From Salvator merianae (Eukaryota; Chordata; Lepidosauria; Squamata; Teiidae), in contig QVOM02000021.1 of NCBI GenBank assembly GCA_003586115.2, forward strand, positions 6,638,119 to 6,702,118: a stretch of DNA of 64,000 bases. The letters are read 5' to 3'. The notes beneath the pieces are model-generated. The model saw only the letters and a program-made list of their open reading frames with translations. It was not told the origin of the DNA and did no database searches. This document shows, in pieces, positions 1 through 12,935 of the stretch (its first letter is position 1; the number at the start of each line of letters is the position of its first letter). The position numbers and the translations under genes are program-made.

Positions 1-1298
1 AGAATATTCATTTGCCTTGCTTGCCAATTTCACTCCTAACCTTCCCACATAGTTCAAATGGAACTTGAAAACGTACTTAGGCTGTGATCAGACATAACAA
101 AAGGGGCACCTCAGAGAGACTGTGTGTGGCCCTCATGTTCCCAGACCTTCCTTAATCCACCTTTTCAAGCATAGAATGTTCATGAGTGGGGGAGGGGCAG
201 ACTGGTGTGTGAAAAACCCCACCTCAGAGCCTTCAATAAGGTGCCTCAGAGATGCTTTTTATTGCTGTGTCTGATCACAGCCCCAAATTAGCATACCTAC
301 AAGCCTTGTTCAGGCCTTCTTGTTCTATACTACAAAAGAGCCTCCACATGCTGCTACAATATAAGGAGGCCCATCCTGGGACTTCCTTTAGACCATGCCA
401 GCATGCTGAAGGGAGACTCCTAGTACACTTGCTGGTCTGGTATACCGGCCAGTGCAGAATCACCCTAAGTTTTATTGAGTAGGCATACCTCTGAGTAGAT
501 ATGTATAGAATTGCATCAGCAGTGTCTTATGCATCAGGACTGTGAGGGCAGTAGAGGTGGCTCCAGCTGTTAATCCTCCTTTGATCACTCCAAACCATGT
601 TTTGCTGCACTCAGAGCATGGCTCAGGGAGATCAAAGCAAGGCTTCCAATCAGAGCTGTGCCCATGCAGAAGTGCTCTGTCAGCTACCCCTGGATTTTCC
701 AGTTTCATAATCATTCAACCATCATAACATTTCTGAAGGTAGGTTCTTAATGGAGTTAGCAATGAAATACAAAGCCTGTGTCTCTAGGTGCACAGCCAAA
801 AGCACTTGGGGGGGGAGTGCCTCCAACCTCACAGCCAGCTAAAGTGCCTCCCGGGCTCCACTGCCACTAAGCCAAGCCAGTTTTGACATCATCTATGCCT
901 GCACATGGAGGGCTATCTCAGCCCTTGAGCATATGCTCAGCAGCTCTTTAAGTTGTCACTGCCTTTTTTTTGACAAGCCCTGCTGAGGTGATGGGCCACA
1001 TCAGGGCATGAGGTAACAATCTGAGAGTTGCTCCTCACACACTGAGCTTAAGGCATATTGACTGGATTCTGAGGGAACCACTGACACCGCACCCAGATGT
1101 CTCAGCAGGGGGAGCAATAGAAAACTCAGTGCGCGCAGGGTCTGGTTTAGCTACCTTTGTCACATAATGGAGACATAACCAAAGACTCAACATCTGAACA
1201 ACACATGCCCCAATGAGTGATACAATGAGTGACAAAAGTCCTGGAAAACATTTGTCCTACTCACAGATAAAGAACTGGTCAATAGCTTGTGAAAGAAT
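1..1298. other. No gene seen
   Basis: Intergenic sequence. Only short chance ORFs; no exon-like segment or named repeat recognised. Confidence 0.6.
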
Positions 1299-1772
1299 GG
1301 GCCTGTTCACACTTTGGCCTAGCAAGCATCGAGAATGTTTTCTAGCCAAGTGCATCCACACCTTGTGGAGGCCCAAGTGGCTAGGAGCAGGCTACAGCTG
1401 CTCCCAATCACAAATACCTGTCGAGCACTAATTAGTGCTTCACAATCTTACCAGGAGGTGACAGTCACCTCCTGGTAAGGTGTGTTTGCACCTACCTGGT
1501 GGTGCAGTGTCCAGGTCGGTGTGACGCATTGATCGTGCATGTGCAATCGGGCAACTGAGCCCAATCACATAGGTTGGATCACACAGGCCCGATCAGGTCC
1601 ATTTGCTCAAGCACAAGGCCCAATTGGGCAATAGTGTCTGCCTGTGCCAGCATGCTGCATGGCACTGCTGGTCACCATGGCAGCATCCAGACACTTCCCC
1701 ACCGCTGCCGTGGTGAGAACTGGGCATGGCTACCAGCATTCACATTCTAAGGTGGAAGCTGCGAAAAGGCCC
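1299..1772. mobile_element. hAT-like MITE
   Basis: Starts GGGCCTGTTCACACTT and ends with the rough inverse AAGCTGCGAAAAGGCCC. It carries an internal 16-bp perfect hairpin at 1447-1479 (CTTACCAGGAGGTGAC, one spacer base, then its inverse). No coding capacity. The target-site duplication is not clear. Confidence 0.6.
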
Positions 1773-4261
1773 AAGAAAGCAGTCCATTAAGCAGCAGCAA
1801 TCAAATTAGAAAAAAAACAAGGGTTCATAGAAACTTCACATAATAATATTAGATAAGACAGGAAAAATAACAGTGACTGAAAAGCAAAATCTGGCACAAT
1901 GAAAGAAAGATGAATACAGCTATCTAGGATGACAAAACTCTGGATGGGGACAGTTTGTTTCCCGTATAAGGTTAATGTTCTGTTCCTATAGATAGTAGAA
2001 AAAAAAACCAGATAATGTGGGGCATTATCTGTGTGATTATTTTTGCTGAGGAAAAATAAAAGCTTTGGAGATTATTTTCATCTGCAAAATTTCACAAGGG
2101 AAACAGATCATTCTTTCCCTTTCCCATCAATCTCATACACAAAATCTCATACACAAAGAGTATGACTACATCCAACTTATGGGAAATGGGTAACACTGGG
2201 GTAACCAGAGGGCATTTCTGTCACATGCAGTGCTCATGTCATGCCTTAGATTCATCCAGGGTTTCAAGAAAAATGCCCTTTCAGCAGGAGGGGATAAGGA
2301 GCTCTTGAGGGCACCTTTACAAAATTGAGCAGAATGTTGCTCCTGGACACCTCTTTATGAGGCCATATTTGCCTTCCATACTAGGAATGGTGGAAGGGCA
2401 GGTTGAAACCACTGAAACACAAGTATAGCTAATGTATCTAGTTTCATAAACCAATTTGATAAAATGACGATTTGCTTTCAATATCTGATTTCTTTTTGTG
2501 GGGGAAACAGAAAACAATAAGTCCTGATACCTTTTTAGATATGCAAAATAAACTGGGTCGTGAGTTTCTCTGAGGAAGAAAAAAGTTTAAATTTGCATTG
2601 TGTTCGGGGAGTAGATGGTGCTAAGACTATGGCTGGCTCCAGACACCATCCAAAAATCGTGCTAACAAGCAATATTCCAGAGTAAAGCGTGAGGCTGGCA
2701 TTGTGTTTGTGTAATATAGTGATGTGTACATCTAGGTATTTCGACAACACAGAATACCAGGAAATGCACAATCACCACCAAGGCATATGTGCAGCCAACT
2801 TTGTCAGGCCCTGCACATGCATGATGGCCATGTTCAAGATGGCAGCTCCACCAGCAGCATCCAAAAGGGTAAGATATAGCGCTATTTTGGGGAAACACAT
2901 GTTCAGACCTGGAGCTTCCTGAAATAGGTTTTAGGGGGTTTTCACCCTGATATCATGGGGTTACACTGGGGTTTCCACAGAAATGTGTAGCAATCCCAAC
3001 ATAGCCAAGCCATAATAGCATTATTAATCTACCATCTGGACACAGCCTGACACATTTACAAGAAAGCAATCCATGATGAGGTAATTCAGTTGTCTGTACA
3101 TTAAGAAGCATTTGCTAGGGTTTTTTGTTTGAGCAAAGTACAGGTTTCTTGAGCATTTCTTGCATCTGTTTTAATGTACATATGGAACAGGATTTTCTCC
3201 AAGTGATTGCCATTTGAATGGCCTGTTGCTTTCTGTAGCTTTTGCCCTGATTTTGCCCATGCATTTCCAGATTTAACTGTCTGTAGTCTTTTATCCAGAC
3301 TTTTCAGTAGTAATCTTATAAAATATAATTTTGGAACGTATCTTCTAGCAGTTAATCAGGAGCAATGCAGTCAAAAGGGTTAGGTCTATGACTATGGTCG
3401 TTCTCGAGTATTTGATGTGTCAGCTCCTTCTAATGTGTTCATGACAGGGTTCAGAAAAGTGTGGATTGTCAGAAAGAGACAGCTCGTTGGAGCTACATAT
3501 GTTCAATGCCTATCCAGCTGCTATCCCAGAAGTGATGTATAAAGGCAGATGTGCCCTTGAGAAGGTTCCTTCTCCCATACATTTCTGGAATAGTTTGGTG
3601 TACAGGTTATGCTAGCACTGGGAGTCTTGCACTAACGCAATGCCTGCCTGATGAAAGTGGCAGGCAAGGGCCTGCATTTACTTGTGGTCTCTTGTGTGCT
3701 GCTTCAGCAACAGTCTCTTTCTGGCTCCTGATGTGCAGTGCTTCTTGATTAGGCAGGCGACTGTTGTGAGATGCTGCTTCCAACCGAAGAGCAAACCTTT
3801 CAATTGGGTGTTGCACTGGGTACACTAAACACAGGTAAGTACCAAGACTGGCAGGTTTTACTCAATGCCTTTATAGCACCATTACTCAGCTGCAAAAGCA
3901 CAAGGTCTGCTCAGCCCTGCTCCCACATGGCTGAGCTAGTGCAATGGCAGGGAATGGGTCCACACAGAGCCAACCACCATTTAACCAAAGTGCTCTCTAG
4001 AGCGCTGTAAACAGTAAGCAGGAGTAAGCACTCCCCAAGTGCTTACCCTGCTCTGCCGATTGCCATTTTGCCACTGTGCTGCCACTATTTAAGTGGAACT
4101 ATGTTTTCAACTCCAGGAAATAGCTCCTGGGCTAATTTTCTGGATTTGAAGACCCCCAGCTAGTGACATGGCAGCCAGGGAACAAAGTTCCCCTACCATG
4201 ATGTTCATGTGGCCAGAGACAGCAGCAGGCATCCAGATGGCATGCCACCACTCTGAAGATT
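1773..4261. other. No gene seen
   Basis: Intergenic. A 9-bp hairpin at 4024-4046 (GTAAGCACT...AGTGCTTAC) resembles the internal hairpins of the MITEs here, so part of this stretch is probably an older MITE. Otherwise nothing recognised. Confidence 0.5.
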
Positions 4262-4438
4262 AGTACACAAGTCGCACTCTTCTTTGAGGCAACTCCCAGC
4301 AATGATCTAGTCCACTGCTGAGAACATCCATGCAGAACCTGTCTCTAAGAAATTGAAATAACTAGGGAGTGTTTAGTCAGTCCAGAGGTTTTGAAAGACT
4401 AATCCTCAATCCTCTGGTGACTGTGGGTAACAGCAAAT
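4262..4438 (+). repeat. Copy 1 of a 180-bp direct repeat
   Basis: Matches 6006-6184 in the same orientation with many substitutions; both begin near ACAC-GTCGCACTCTTCTTT and end near CTGTGGGTAACAGCAA. Copy 2 lies inside a MITE, so this is probably a fragment of a related element. Confidence 0.6.
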
Positions 4439-4839
4439 AAACACTTTTGGACTAGAGATGTACTGATGTGTGAAGATCTATTCTACCCTTCATTATACTT
4501 TTAATTTGGTCTTTTCTTGAAAAACGGAATGGACTTGGCAGGTTTCAATTCACTTTTTTATTTTATTTTTTAAATAGTGTATGTCAGAGGGCTTAAGCAG
4601 TCACAGATCAAGTCCAACCCAACCATATGCAAATCTGGCCTTACTTGCATCATTTTTTTATTCTCACAGTATCTTCTGACACTTTTATTCTGGACTACAA
4701 AATAAGTAACTGAACCATTGCTTCACAGCAGACATCTAAGTCCAAATCCTTGCTTGATCTTGAAAGGTTCTATTGAGTGATTGTCATTCAGTCGCTACAT
4801 CTCAATCTAACCTACCTAATGAGGTTGTTGTGTGTATTC

Positions 4840-5006
4840 AGATGATTGGTGAAGTCACACCTGTTTACTGTGGCCTTTGGCTGAGGGAACAGCATCCCCT
4901 CCCCATGCAGACACAGTTACTGTTTTAGCCAATTCATTTTATCTATTTTCTAGTGATTTCATTGTAACCCACTCTGAGACCTTTGGGTATAGGGCAGAAT
5001 AGATAA

Positions 5007-5041
<35 letters not shown>
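4840..5041 (+). repeat. L2-like LINE 3' end with (TAAA)n tail
   Basis: Shares AACCCACTCTGAGACCTTTG-type sequence and a (TAAA)n tail with copies at 15965-16152 and 49115-49272. The family name is inferred from the longer copies elsewhere in the window that keep LINE protein remnants. Confidence 0.6.
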
Positions 5042-5839
5042 GGAGCATGGTGTACTTCTTGGGCTCTTTGGAGAAAAGGAGGGGTATGAATTCTGCAATG
5101 AACTAAAATATATATAAAATTAGTAGGACCAATTCACCACAGTTTCAAGTAAGTGAGCACCCTCGTACAATCTCCTGTTATAAGATATAAAGAGAAACAA
5201 ACTGCACCATTAATAGGAAGCCTATTTTGTTACTCCTGGTTTGTTATTGCAAAAACAGCATATATTTAGTGCTGCTGCTTTCAGAGAAAAGTGCATATCC
5301 AGCAAGTTGCTGGTGCTTAGGAGGCATTAAAAGAAAAGCTTTTGTTACTCAAGTTTCTTTGGGTTAAATGGCTGAATGGGTGTAAATTGTAGCTTTCCAA
5401 AAATGAAAGCATTTAACTCCCACTGAAGTTGTATGACACATCCCAGACAGCCCCCTCATATGCAAATTTTGCCATCACAACATAAACCTGTTTCCTGCTT
5501 ATTGCTATGTCGAATAAGTAAACTGTGTATCTATATGCAGTGAAGTCCTTCTTATAATGCACAAGCTTCCCCACCATCTCCAAAGTACTGTCCATCCTCC
5601 CCTCTGTGTGTGACACAAAAGCCCTCGCCTTTATACAGATAAATATTACTCTGCTTACTTTCAACAATAAACCTGGACAGCTTTTCAGCTCTTGTATTGC
5701 CATTGAGAAGTCCCAGCTAGCTTAATCAGAGATAAAACCTGGTCCGACAATATCTGGAGTATCCTGCATTTGGGAGTCATGGTCCAGATCATAAAAGAGT
5801 GGATATGTGGTGCTTCACAGTTTGCAAAAGAGTCCATGA
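5042..5839. other. No gene seen
   Basis: Includes a 96-codon - strand ORF (5413-5703) with no recognised domain and no exon signals. Otherwise nothing identified. Confidence 0.5.
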
Positions 5840-6451
5840 GCCTTTCTGCACTTGCTGGTGTTCTACACTAGGAAGTGTACTAAGGACCTTCCTTTAGTGC
5901 GGAATACAGGAGGCTCTGCCCACCACTAGTATGTTCCATCTGCACCACACAGAGCATGACTGAGATCAGGAGGCTCCTGTGCTGGATTGCCGGTAAACCT
6001 CGATTACTACACACGTCGCACTCTTCTTTATGGTGACTCCCAGCAGCAATCTAGCCCACTGCTGAGAGCGTCCATGCAGATCCTGTCTCTAAGAAATTTT
6101 TAAAATCCAGAGAGTATTTTAGCTAGTCCAGAGCTTTTGAGAGACTAATCCTAAATCCCCTGTGTCTGTGGGAAACAGCAATTAAGATGCATGTCTCTGT
6201 GTTCTGGTCTACAGGGTGACTCATTTTGGCGGTGCACCTTATTGCACTGCTGAACTGGATCCCACAGCTTGTGGAGGCCAGTTCTGAAGCTCACGCGAGC
6301 TCCAGGGGCTGTGTGGAGGCTGATCAGGAACATGCTGTCATAGCGCAGACAGCATTGTCCCTGTCTAAGGGCACTCCATCCCAGCCGTGGGATGGATTGT
6401 GTGATCCGAAAAAGCTGTTCTGGATCAATAAAGGTAAGTCCAGAAAGGCCC
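5840..6451. mobile_element. hAT-like MITE
   Basis: Left end GCCTTTCTGCACTTGC, right end GTAAGTCCAGAAAGGCCC, inverted relative to each other. The bases CCATG occur on both sides and may be a decayed target duplication. Contains the second copy of the 180-bp repeat (6006-6184). No transposase. Confidence 0.6.
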
Positions 6452-6741
6452 CATGTTTTGTATTCTCCTAAATTGTGCATTCAAGAGAACTCTTGCATTG
6501 CTCACAGCAATATCAACAATAAACTGGAATTTACAAGCAGTAATGTGCCTGTACTACAGCCCGTCGTTTTAATTTTTTGTTCCCTTTATTAGCAATTTTT
6601 AGGAAATCTAATGCAAGACTGATCTTGCTGTATGAAAATTATATCAGTTTCACTTCCACAGCAGCCTTCTGAAGAAATCTGTATTAAACAGACAAGAATG
6701 ATCTTTCAGAAGAACCTAACTGGAGTGAAACTATTGGGGTG

Positions 6742-6862
6742 GCTATCCACATTCACCCACATGGAAGGGAGCATTTCAACATGACATTTAATCAGTTTAC
6801 ACTTTGACTTCAGTTCCCACTGACCCAAAATTATTTTGCCTTTCCATAGTTTTTCAGGGCTA
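6742..6862 (+). repeat. Short repeat related to 17413-17490
   Basis: GACATTTAATCAGTTTACA...CTTCAGTTCCC is shared with the element at about 17.4 kb (GGCATTTAATCAGTTTACA...). Probably an older copy of the same unnamed DNA element. Confidence 0.5.
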
Positions 6863-7419
6863 AATTGCCAAAAGCAAGACTACTTTGCATTCTGATTTTA
6901 AGGGAATTCTCAGACTGTTTCAGGTCATTAGCCCATTTTACTTTGTGATGGGAAAATGTGCAAGTGGACTATTTGGGAGGGGACTGTAATGTTGGTGTGT
7001 GTGTGGAGAGGGAGGGCTCCCCATTTCCTCCCACCCAGTAAAAGACTTAGTTGTGGGCATTGTACTGAGGAGGGTCAGAACGTCACAATTGGGGTGAGAA
7101 GAGAGAACAGCACCTGGCCTATATTGCCTGATTTCTGCCATGTTGTCCTCTTTCATGCCTTCAGACTGATTTCTTTTACTGTTTGAATTTTTTAACAAAA
7201 GACGCAGTGGAAGCTATTCTTCATTTGCTTTGGGCAATACCCTGTTCTATAGTTGCCTGGGCATCACAGTCCACTCTCAAAATGCATAACTCCTCCTTTA
7301 TCTCCCATCTCTGCGAGAAGGACAATGTATCTCCATTTTCCTTTCTCTCCTGTCACTGCAAGGACAACAATGTATCTCCATTTTCCTTTCTCTACCATTC
7401 CTGCAAGAAGTACATTTTC

Positions 7420-7640
7420 CTTTGGCAATGTACAAGGGAAACCAGAATTTTATTTAGTAGATATAGTAGAGGGTAACTTTGATAATGTTAATGTTTTAAT
7501 TCAAAACATGGTGCCTTCAACTAGAATTGTCTATGTACAAAAATGGAAAGGAGATAAAATACCTATGGTAGATGATTGGTTGATTAAAATGATGGATCTT
7601 GCAGAGATGGATAAATTGACTGACTGAGAAACAAGACTGT
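7420..7640 (+). mobile_element. L1-type LINE fragment (ORF2 C-terminal end)
   Basis: An open frame encodes WKGDKIPMVDDWLIKMMDLA followed by EMDKLTD, the signature of the extreme C-terminal part of L1 ORF2 proteins. It is broken soon after by TGA. The sequence to about 7.9 kb is A-rich and may be more of the same L1. Non-mammalian in character. Confidence 0.65.
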
Positions 7641-8392
7641 GAATAAGTTTGTTAAAAAGAGGAAACCCTTTACTGATTTTCCAAAAGAATTAAAGAATAA
7701 TCTTGTTATCACTGGATTTGAAGAATAAAGATGAAAGAAGACAGGTCCGAAGAAGAAGGAAAATCAGGAGGGCAAGAAACAAGAAATCTAGAAGCTTTTG
7801 AAGAAGGGGGAAAGCCAAATATTACAAGCTGTTTATCAACATTTATGGCAAATAATTTCCTAGTATGGAAATTACATTTTCAGTAAATAAATTAAAACTA
7901 AAAAGTGAGCACCTACTGTTAGGGAACATCACAATTATCTGTGCTCATTTTTCAGGATATCCCTACCACATTGGTACAGGTAGAAAATCTCTGTTTCTAT
8001 AGGATTTTGGCAAGAGAAATTTCCACAAATGTTGGAGCAGTTTACTCCTATTCCAGATCATTTCTCATTAAAGGAAGAAATGCATAGGTATATACTGGAG
8101 AATTCTGAAGCTTTAATAAGCCAGAGATGAAGAAATACTTTGGAAATAGACATGACAGTGAGTGACACTGTACGTTTTTACACTATTGTGTACTTATGAC
8201 ATACTTTCATTAGATAAGCATTAAGGCTATTCATAGACTATTAATAACAATTAACCATTCACTACTCAACCTGAAAGAAGCACAGCTTAACAGATGCATG
8301 CTTCCACTGAAAAAACACACATTAACTATTAGATGTGTGCAATGAAATCTAAAAAAACTTGGAACCCAAATAAAAGAATGTACAGTGTCAGT
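7641..8392. other. No gene seen; probable decayed L1 continuation
   Basis: A-rich with no exon signals. The first 200-300 bases may continue the L1 fragment; the rest is unassigned. Confidence 0.4.
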
Positions 8393-9398
8393 GGTCCTTT
8401 CTGCACTTACCTGTTTTCCAGATGTGAGCACCTCAAAGTTCTTTTCAGGGCCTCTTTTGGCAACATGCTGTTGCAGACTAGAGAGGCCTAGTTTACCACT
8501 AGTATGCTATGGGCATTTTCACACTTGCCACCTTAGAACACCTGTTCTAAGACGAAATGAACGCTGTAGCGCAGACACCGTTGGCACTGCGGGGCCCTAA
8601 AATGGAACACCAACAGAATACTAGCATGTGCAGTGCAAATGCTGGTGTCCTGCTCCTGATCCTCACCATGACAGCAGCCGGGAAGCATCCGACCACTGCC
8701 ATGATGACCAGCAGCACCATGGATTGTGCAGGCATATGCAGGCGCAATCACACAGGCACAGGCTTAGCTGCAGGGCACACGTGGCTGTGCATTTGCACAC
8801 AGAAGCATGTGCAAATGCACTTTACTGGGAGCAGGCAAGCTGCTCCCAGTAAAGTTATGGAACACAATTTAGTGCTCCACAGCTAGCCACAATCAGGAGT
8901 AGCAGGAGTCTGCTCTCAATTGCGCGGGCTACTGTACAGTGCAAACACACTTGCCTAGTGAGTATGCAAATGCTCACTAGGCAACAAATCCCAGACAGAG
9001 CATAATCCAGATCAGGGAGTTCCAGATCTGGATTACAGTGGACCTTATTAAACAGGTCCACCACCATACTATTGTGGGCCAGTCCAGATCACGGAGGCAT
9101 GCAAAAGGCATGCCTTCATTTTTCAGACTACCAGGGGACCCATTTCAGCAGTACACCAAAGTGTACCACAGAAATGGGTCCCCAGGGGGCTCTGAGGTTC
9201 CTAGCCATCAGAGCTGTAAGGGGCTGACCCCAAATCTTGTGCAAGTTTCAGAGCCAGTGTGAGGGGCTGACTTGGAACAGCTGTCGCCATGAAGGTGGGG
9301 CTGATCCCATCCAAGCCTTGCCATGATCCAGATCAGAGAGTGCCGCATGATCCTGACCCACTGATTTGGATCACAGCAAGATAAGTGCAGGAAGACCC
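8393..9398. mobile_element. Composite hAT-like MITE, about 1 kb
   Basis: Left end GGTCCTTTCTGCACTTACCT, right end AAGATAAGTGCAGGAAGACC, good inverted repeats. CAGTG occurs on both flanks. A second MITE-like sequence (from about 8515, TTTTCACACTTGCCACCTTA) seems nested inside. Internal hairpins at 8821-8854 (TTTACTGGGAGCA / TGCTCCCAGTAAA) and 8951-8984 (TTGCCTAGTGAG / CTCACTAGGCAA). Confidence 0.6.
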
Positions 9399-9960
9399 AG
9401 TGACTCAAAGGGGTTTGGTGCTTGCCAAGAGCTATATGAGGCAAATTATCTGAGTATCTTTTCTAAGACATGAATATCCTTTTCTAAGAATATCCATGCT
9501 CTATTCCAGAATATCCAAGTATAGCAGAATAAAGAAGTGATACAGCCAGAAAAAGGGCATTCTCTGACAATTTCTCTATGTTATCTACTTTATGCAGCAG
9601 CATTGCTAATTACAAAACAATGGAAATACACAGACAACTGAATTTCAATATAGGAATTATTACTAAACAAATACTTATCCGCACAAAGAGGGGCAATGGA
9701 AGATTATAAAGTATTGGCAAATTATGTGGAAACCTGGTTACTAGTATGGGATGGACTCTCAGGAACAGCAGAAGCAAACGTACTGCAATGTCTTTATTTC
9801 ACAAGGTCCTTATTCAATTTTGCAATAACTTAACTTATATGAGCACAGTGCGATCATAACATTAAATCATTGTAAGAGGAAGAAGACAAGGATGGGGGAA
9901 TGGAAGAGAAGCGTATGTATTAAGATATGTATGATACATACTGATGAAGAACTTAAAAAT
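9399..9960. other. No gene seen
   Basis: A-rich; 9640-9830 has an L1-like feel (AGATTATAAAGTATTGGCAA and neighbours) but this is too weak to assign. Confidence 0.35.
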
Positions 9961-10047
9961 TACCTATAGATATAGATATAGATAGATATAGATATAGATA
10001 TAGATATAGATATAGATATAGATATAGATATAGATATAGATATAGAA
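9961..10047. repeat. (GATATA)n microsatellite
   Basis: About 14 units of GATATA with one interruption. It produces a meaningless LYLYLY reading frame on the - strand. Confidence 0.95.
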
Positions 10048-10765
10048 AGGAGGACAAGGACATCTTGAATGCAAAAGAGGGGAAGCAGACACTGTAATTC
10101 CGAAAAGCTACATCTGCTGAAATCCCTTCTTCTATGCAACTATTCAAGATCCAAGAGCTCTGTCTGTTCTCCTTTCTATTTCAGCATATATCAGAGTATA
10201 AAAAGTGGGGAGGGACAGCTCCTTTATGACTGATGAGCAAGCTTCTAATTGGAGGTGATGATTTTGTGCAAAAGTCTAAATTTCTTGCAGATTATAGCCT
10301 TTCTGTGCCTCCCATTAAGTTATTTTTTTCCTATATATGAAACAGCATCAATGACATAAGCAGCGGGTAAGACAGCAGCAGTTTGGTAATTGGACAGCCA
10401 CAATCCAGCTTTGCTCTTGCCTGCCTGAATTGGTTTCGGTCTAATAACTAGTACAGATGGGTGGGAATGAAGTGTGTGGTGTACTCTAGTTGTACTCTGC
10501 TACTGCCTTGCCACTTCTAGCTTATCAACAAGGATTACTATATGAAAAGGGAACAGCAGTCCCATACCTTTAATAGCTGTACAAAAGAGGAATTGTAAGA
10601 AGACAGTGTTTGCTTTTCAAGCAGCCCCTGCTTAAATACCAGCATTTGAACAGCGTTTAAAGCTATAGGAGCTCTGTCCTCTTTTTCATATGGTAACCCT
10701 ATTAATCCTTTGCATGGAACACCTTGTTATGGCAGAGGGGCTTATGTAGCTCCATGAAGCTATGA

Positions 10766-11370
10766 GCTATGCTGTGCAGGGCCACCCATGACAGAGAGGT
10801 CACAGAGGAGAGTTCTGATGCACTGGAAAAAGGAAATAGCAAACAAGTCCAGTATCTCTGCCAAGGAACCACATGGACAGTATAAAAAGGCTAAAAGATA
10901 CGACACTAGAAGATGAGCCCCTAGGGTGGAAGGTGTCCAAAATGTTACTAGGAAAGAGCAGAGGGCAACTACAAGTAGCTCCAGAAAGAGTGAAGTACCT
11001 GGGCCAAAGCCAGCAGGATTTTCAGCTGTGGATGTGTCTGTGGTGAAAGAAAATTGGATGCTGTAAAGAACAATATTACATAGAAACCTGAAATGTAAGA
11101 TCTATGAACCAAGGTAAAGCTGGACATGGTCAAACATGTGATGGCAAAATTATACATCCACATCTCGGGAGTCAGTGAACTAAAATGGATAGGTATGTGG
11201 AATTTAATTCAGATGACCATTGTATCTATTACTGTGGGCAAAAATCCCTTAGAAGAAATGGAGTCACAGACAATAAAACAGTGAAAAAAGCAGTACTGGG
11301 ATACAATCTTAAAAATGACAGAATGATTCCTGTTTGAATCCAATACCAACCATTCAACATCATAGTAATC
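10766..11370 (+). mobile_element. BovB (RTE) LINE, 5' part and endonuclease start
   Basis: The sequence runs through BovB 5' leader-like text to ACCTGAAATGTAAGATCTATG and the endonuclease-region phrases AGTGAACTAAAATGGATAGG, TTTAATTCAGATGACCAT and CTACTGTGGGCAAAAATCCC. Multiple stops: dead. BovB is common in squamates and ruminants and thought to have moved between lineages. Confidence 0.85.
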
Positions 11371-11748
11371 CAAAAGTTTTTTCTGCATTTGTCTGTGCAG
11401 TTCTGGATCTGTGAATCCCCAAAGGCCAGGAATGAAAGTTCCTCACCTTGGAGCCCCTGAGGAAGCAATTTCAGCAGCACGGCAAGATGTGCCACCAAAA
11501 TGGGTCCCCCATGGACCTAGTACACCAGTAGACTTCATTATCGAGCTCTACCGATATTCCAGCCCAGACATGGACCAAAAAGCCATTTGGGGCCTCCTAA
11601 TCCAGAATAAACTCTGTTTTATATGGACAGACAATATCAGAGGAGAAAGGGCCTCTCTAATCTGCATTAACATGCAGATGAAAGAGGTTCAAAAGAGGAT
11701 CACAATGCAGACAAACCTGGATTTAAGGTAACTGCAGAAAGGCCCCAA
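11371..11748. mobile_element. hAT-like MITE inserted in BovB
   Basis: Ends TTTTTTCTGCATTTG and CTGCAGAAAGGCCCC are roughly inverted. It splits a continuous BovB phrase (GTAATCCAA before it, GTCTATGCCCCAACCA after it), so the insertion came after BovB arrival. Confidence 0.7.
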
Positions 11749-11900
11749 GTCTATGCCCCAACCATTGGTGTCAAAGAGGTTGAAGTGGGCCAGTTTTATG
11801 AAAACCCACAACACCTTCTAGAACTAACACCAAAAAGATGTCACTTTTGTCATAGGGGATTGGAATGCTAAAGTAGGAAATCAAAAGCCCCTTCACCCCT
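11749..11900 (+). mobile_element. BovB LINE, continuation after the MITE
   Basis: Resumes as TATGCCCCAACCATTGGTG and runs through ACCTTCTAGAACTAACACC and GGGGATTGGAATGCTAAAG, the next BovB endonuclease section, before homology fades. Confidence 0.85.
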
Positions 11901-12421
11901 CAACATCTTCGAAGTTGACAAGCTCAGCTCCACAGTTCAGCTGCCAACTCCAAATACAGAAGGCCCTCTAACGTGCCTGAAAAGGCATGGTGCTCGGTTA
12001 AGGAGATGCATACACAGGTGAAGGCAGGACTGACTGAGCACAGTGGGCGCCCTCAAGGAGTTAAATCTGCCCTGAGAAAGGATGCTGCAGAGGACATTTC
12101 AAGGTCCTCCAGCATCCTTTCCAGGACACTCTACAGTAACGGGCACTTCTGGCATTTGACCGCTGCATTTCTGAGGATTCCTCAGAGTGCCTGCTACCAC
12201 AGGTGCAGACACAGCCTCAGACTCAGCTCCCAATTTGTGAGTCTTTTCAGCTCTCTCATGCCCACGTTCATATTTGCATTCATCAGCAACCTCTAACGAA
12301 AAGCCTGAAAAACTTTATAGGAGCAGGAACAAGGATGGCCATGACATTCAGGTAGTAGCTGAACAACATGATGATTGGTAGGGTGAGATCTGAGCATCTT
12401 CCATCCCTCCAAGCAAGTTTT
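11901..12421. other. No gene seen
   Basis: Unassigned. Holds a 107-codon + strand ORF (11973-12296) without a recognised domain. Confidence 0.45.
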
Positions 12422-12935
12422 TGACCTTTCTGCACTTACCTGCCTTTGCTCAGGATCAGTGTATCCAGAATAGCTCACCCCAATGATCCCAACCATGGGA
12501 AGGCGTGGGCTTGATCAGCACTGTTTGCACCAAGGATGCTGATTCAGATCATGCTGTAGCCAAGAAACCCACACGAGCTTCGTGACCACACCCCCACAGG
12601 CTAGGAACAAAAGTTCCTAGCCTCAAGACCTTGGGGCGGGGGGTATGGTTGCTATGGTGTGCTACTGAAAGACGCTCCCCACTAGTTCCAATCACAGGAG
12701 GCGTGACTTCTGCACGCCTCCTGTGTTCCAGATCAGGGCTGTGCTGGTCCAGTGGTAGACTCAATTAAACGGGTCTACCAGTGATCCAGATTAAGGCTTC
12801 CTTAATTCAGATCACACTCCGCCAAATGCAGGCAGGCATGGCTTCATAGATCCGCACTAACGTGCAGATCTACGAGGCCTGAGAGTGTACTACACAGACC
12901 CTTAATCCGTATTAAGGGTCCATGCAGAAAGGTCT
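12422..12935. mobile_element. hAT-like MITE
   Basis: Left end GACCTTTCTGCACTTACCTG, right end CCATGCAGAAAGGTC. The left end is nearly identical to that of the 8393-9398 element. CAAG occurs on both flanks. Confidence 0.65.

Noticed and set aside
5413..5703. 96-codon - strand ORF
   Set aside because: Looks superficially protein-like but has no motif, splice signal or neighbour to support it.
9953..10147. Repetitive Leu-Tyr peptide ORF
   Set aside because: It is the (GATATA)n microsatellite read in one frame.
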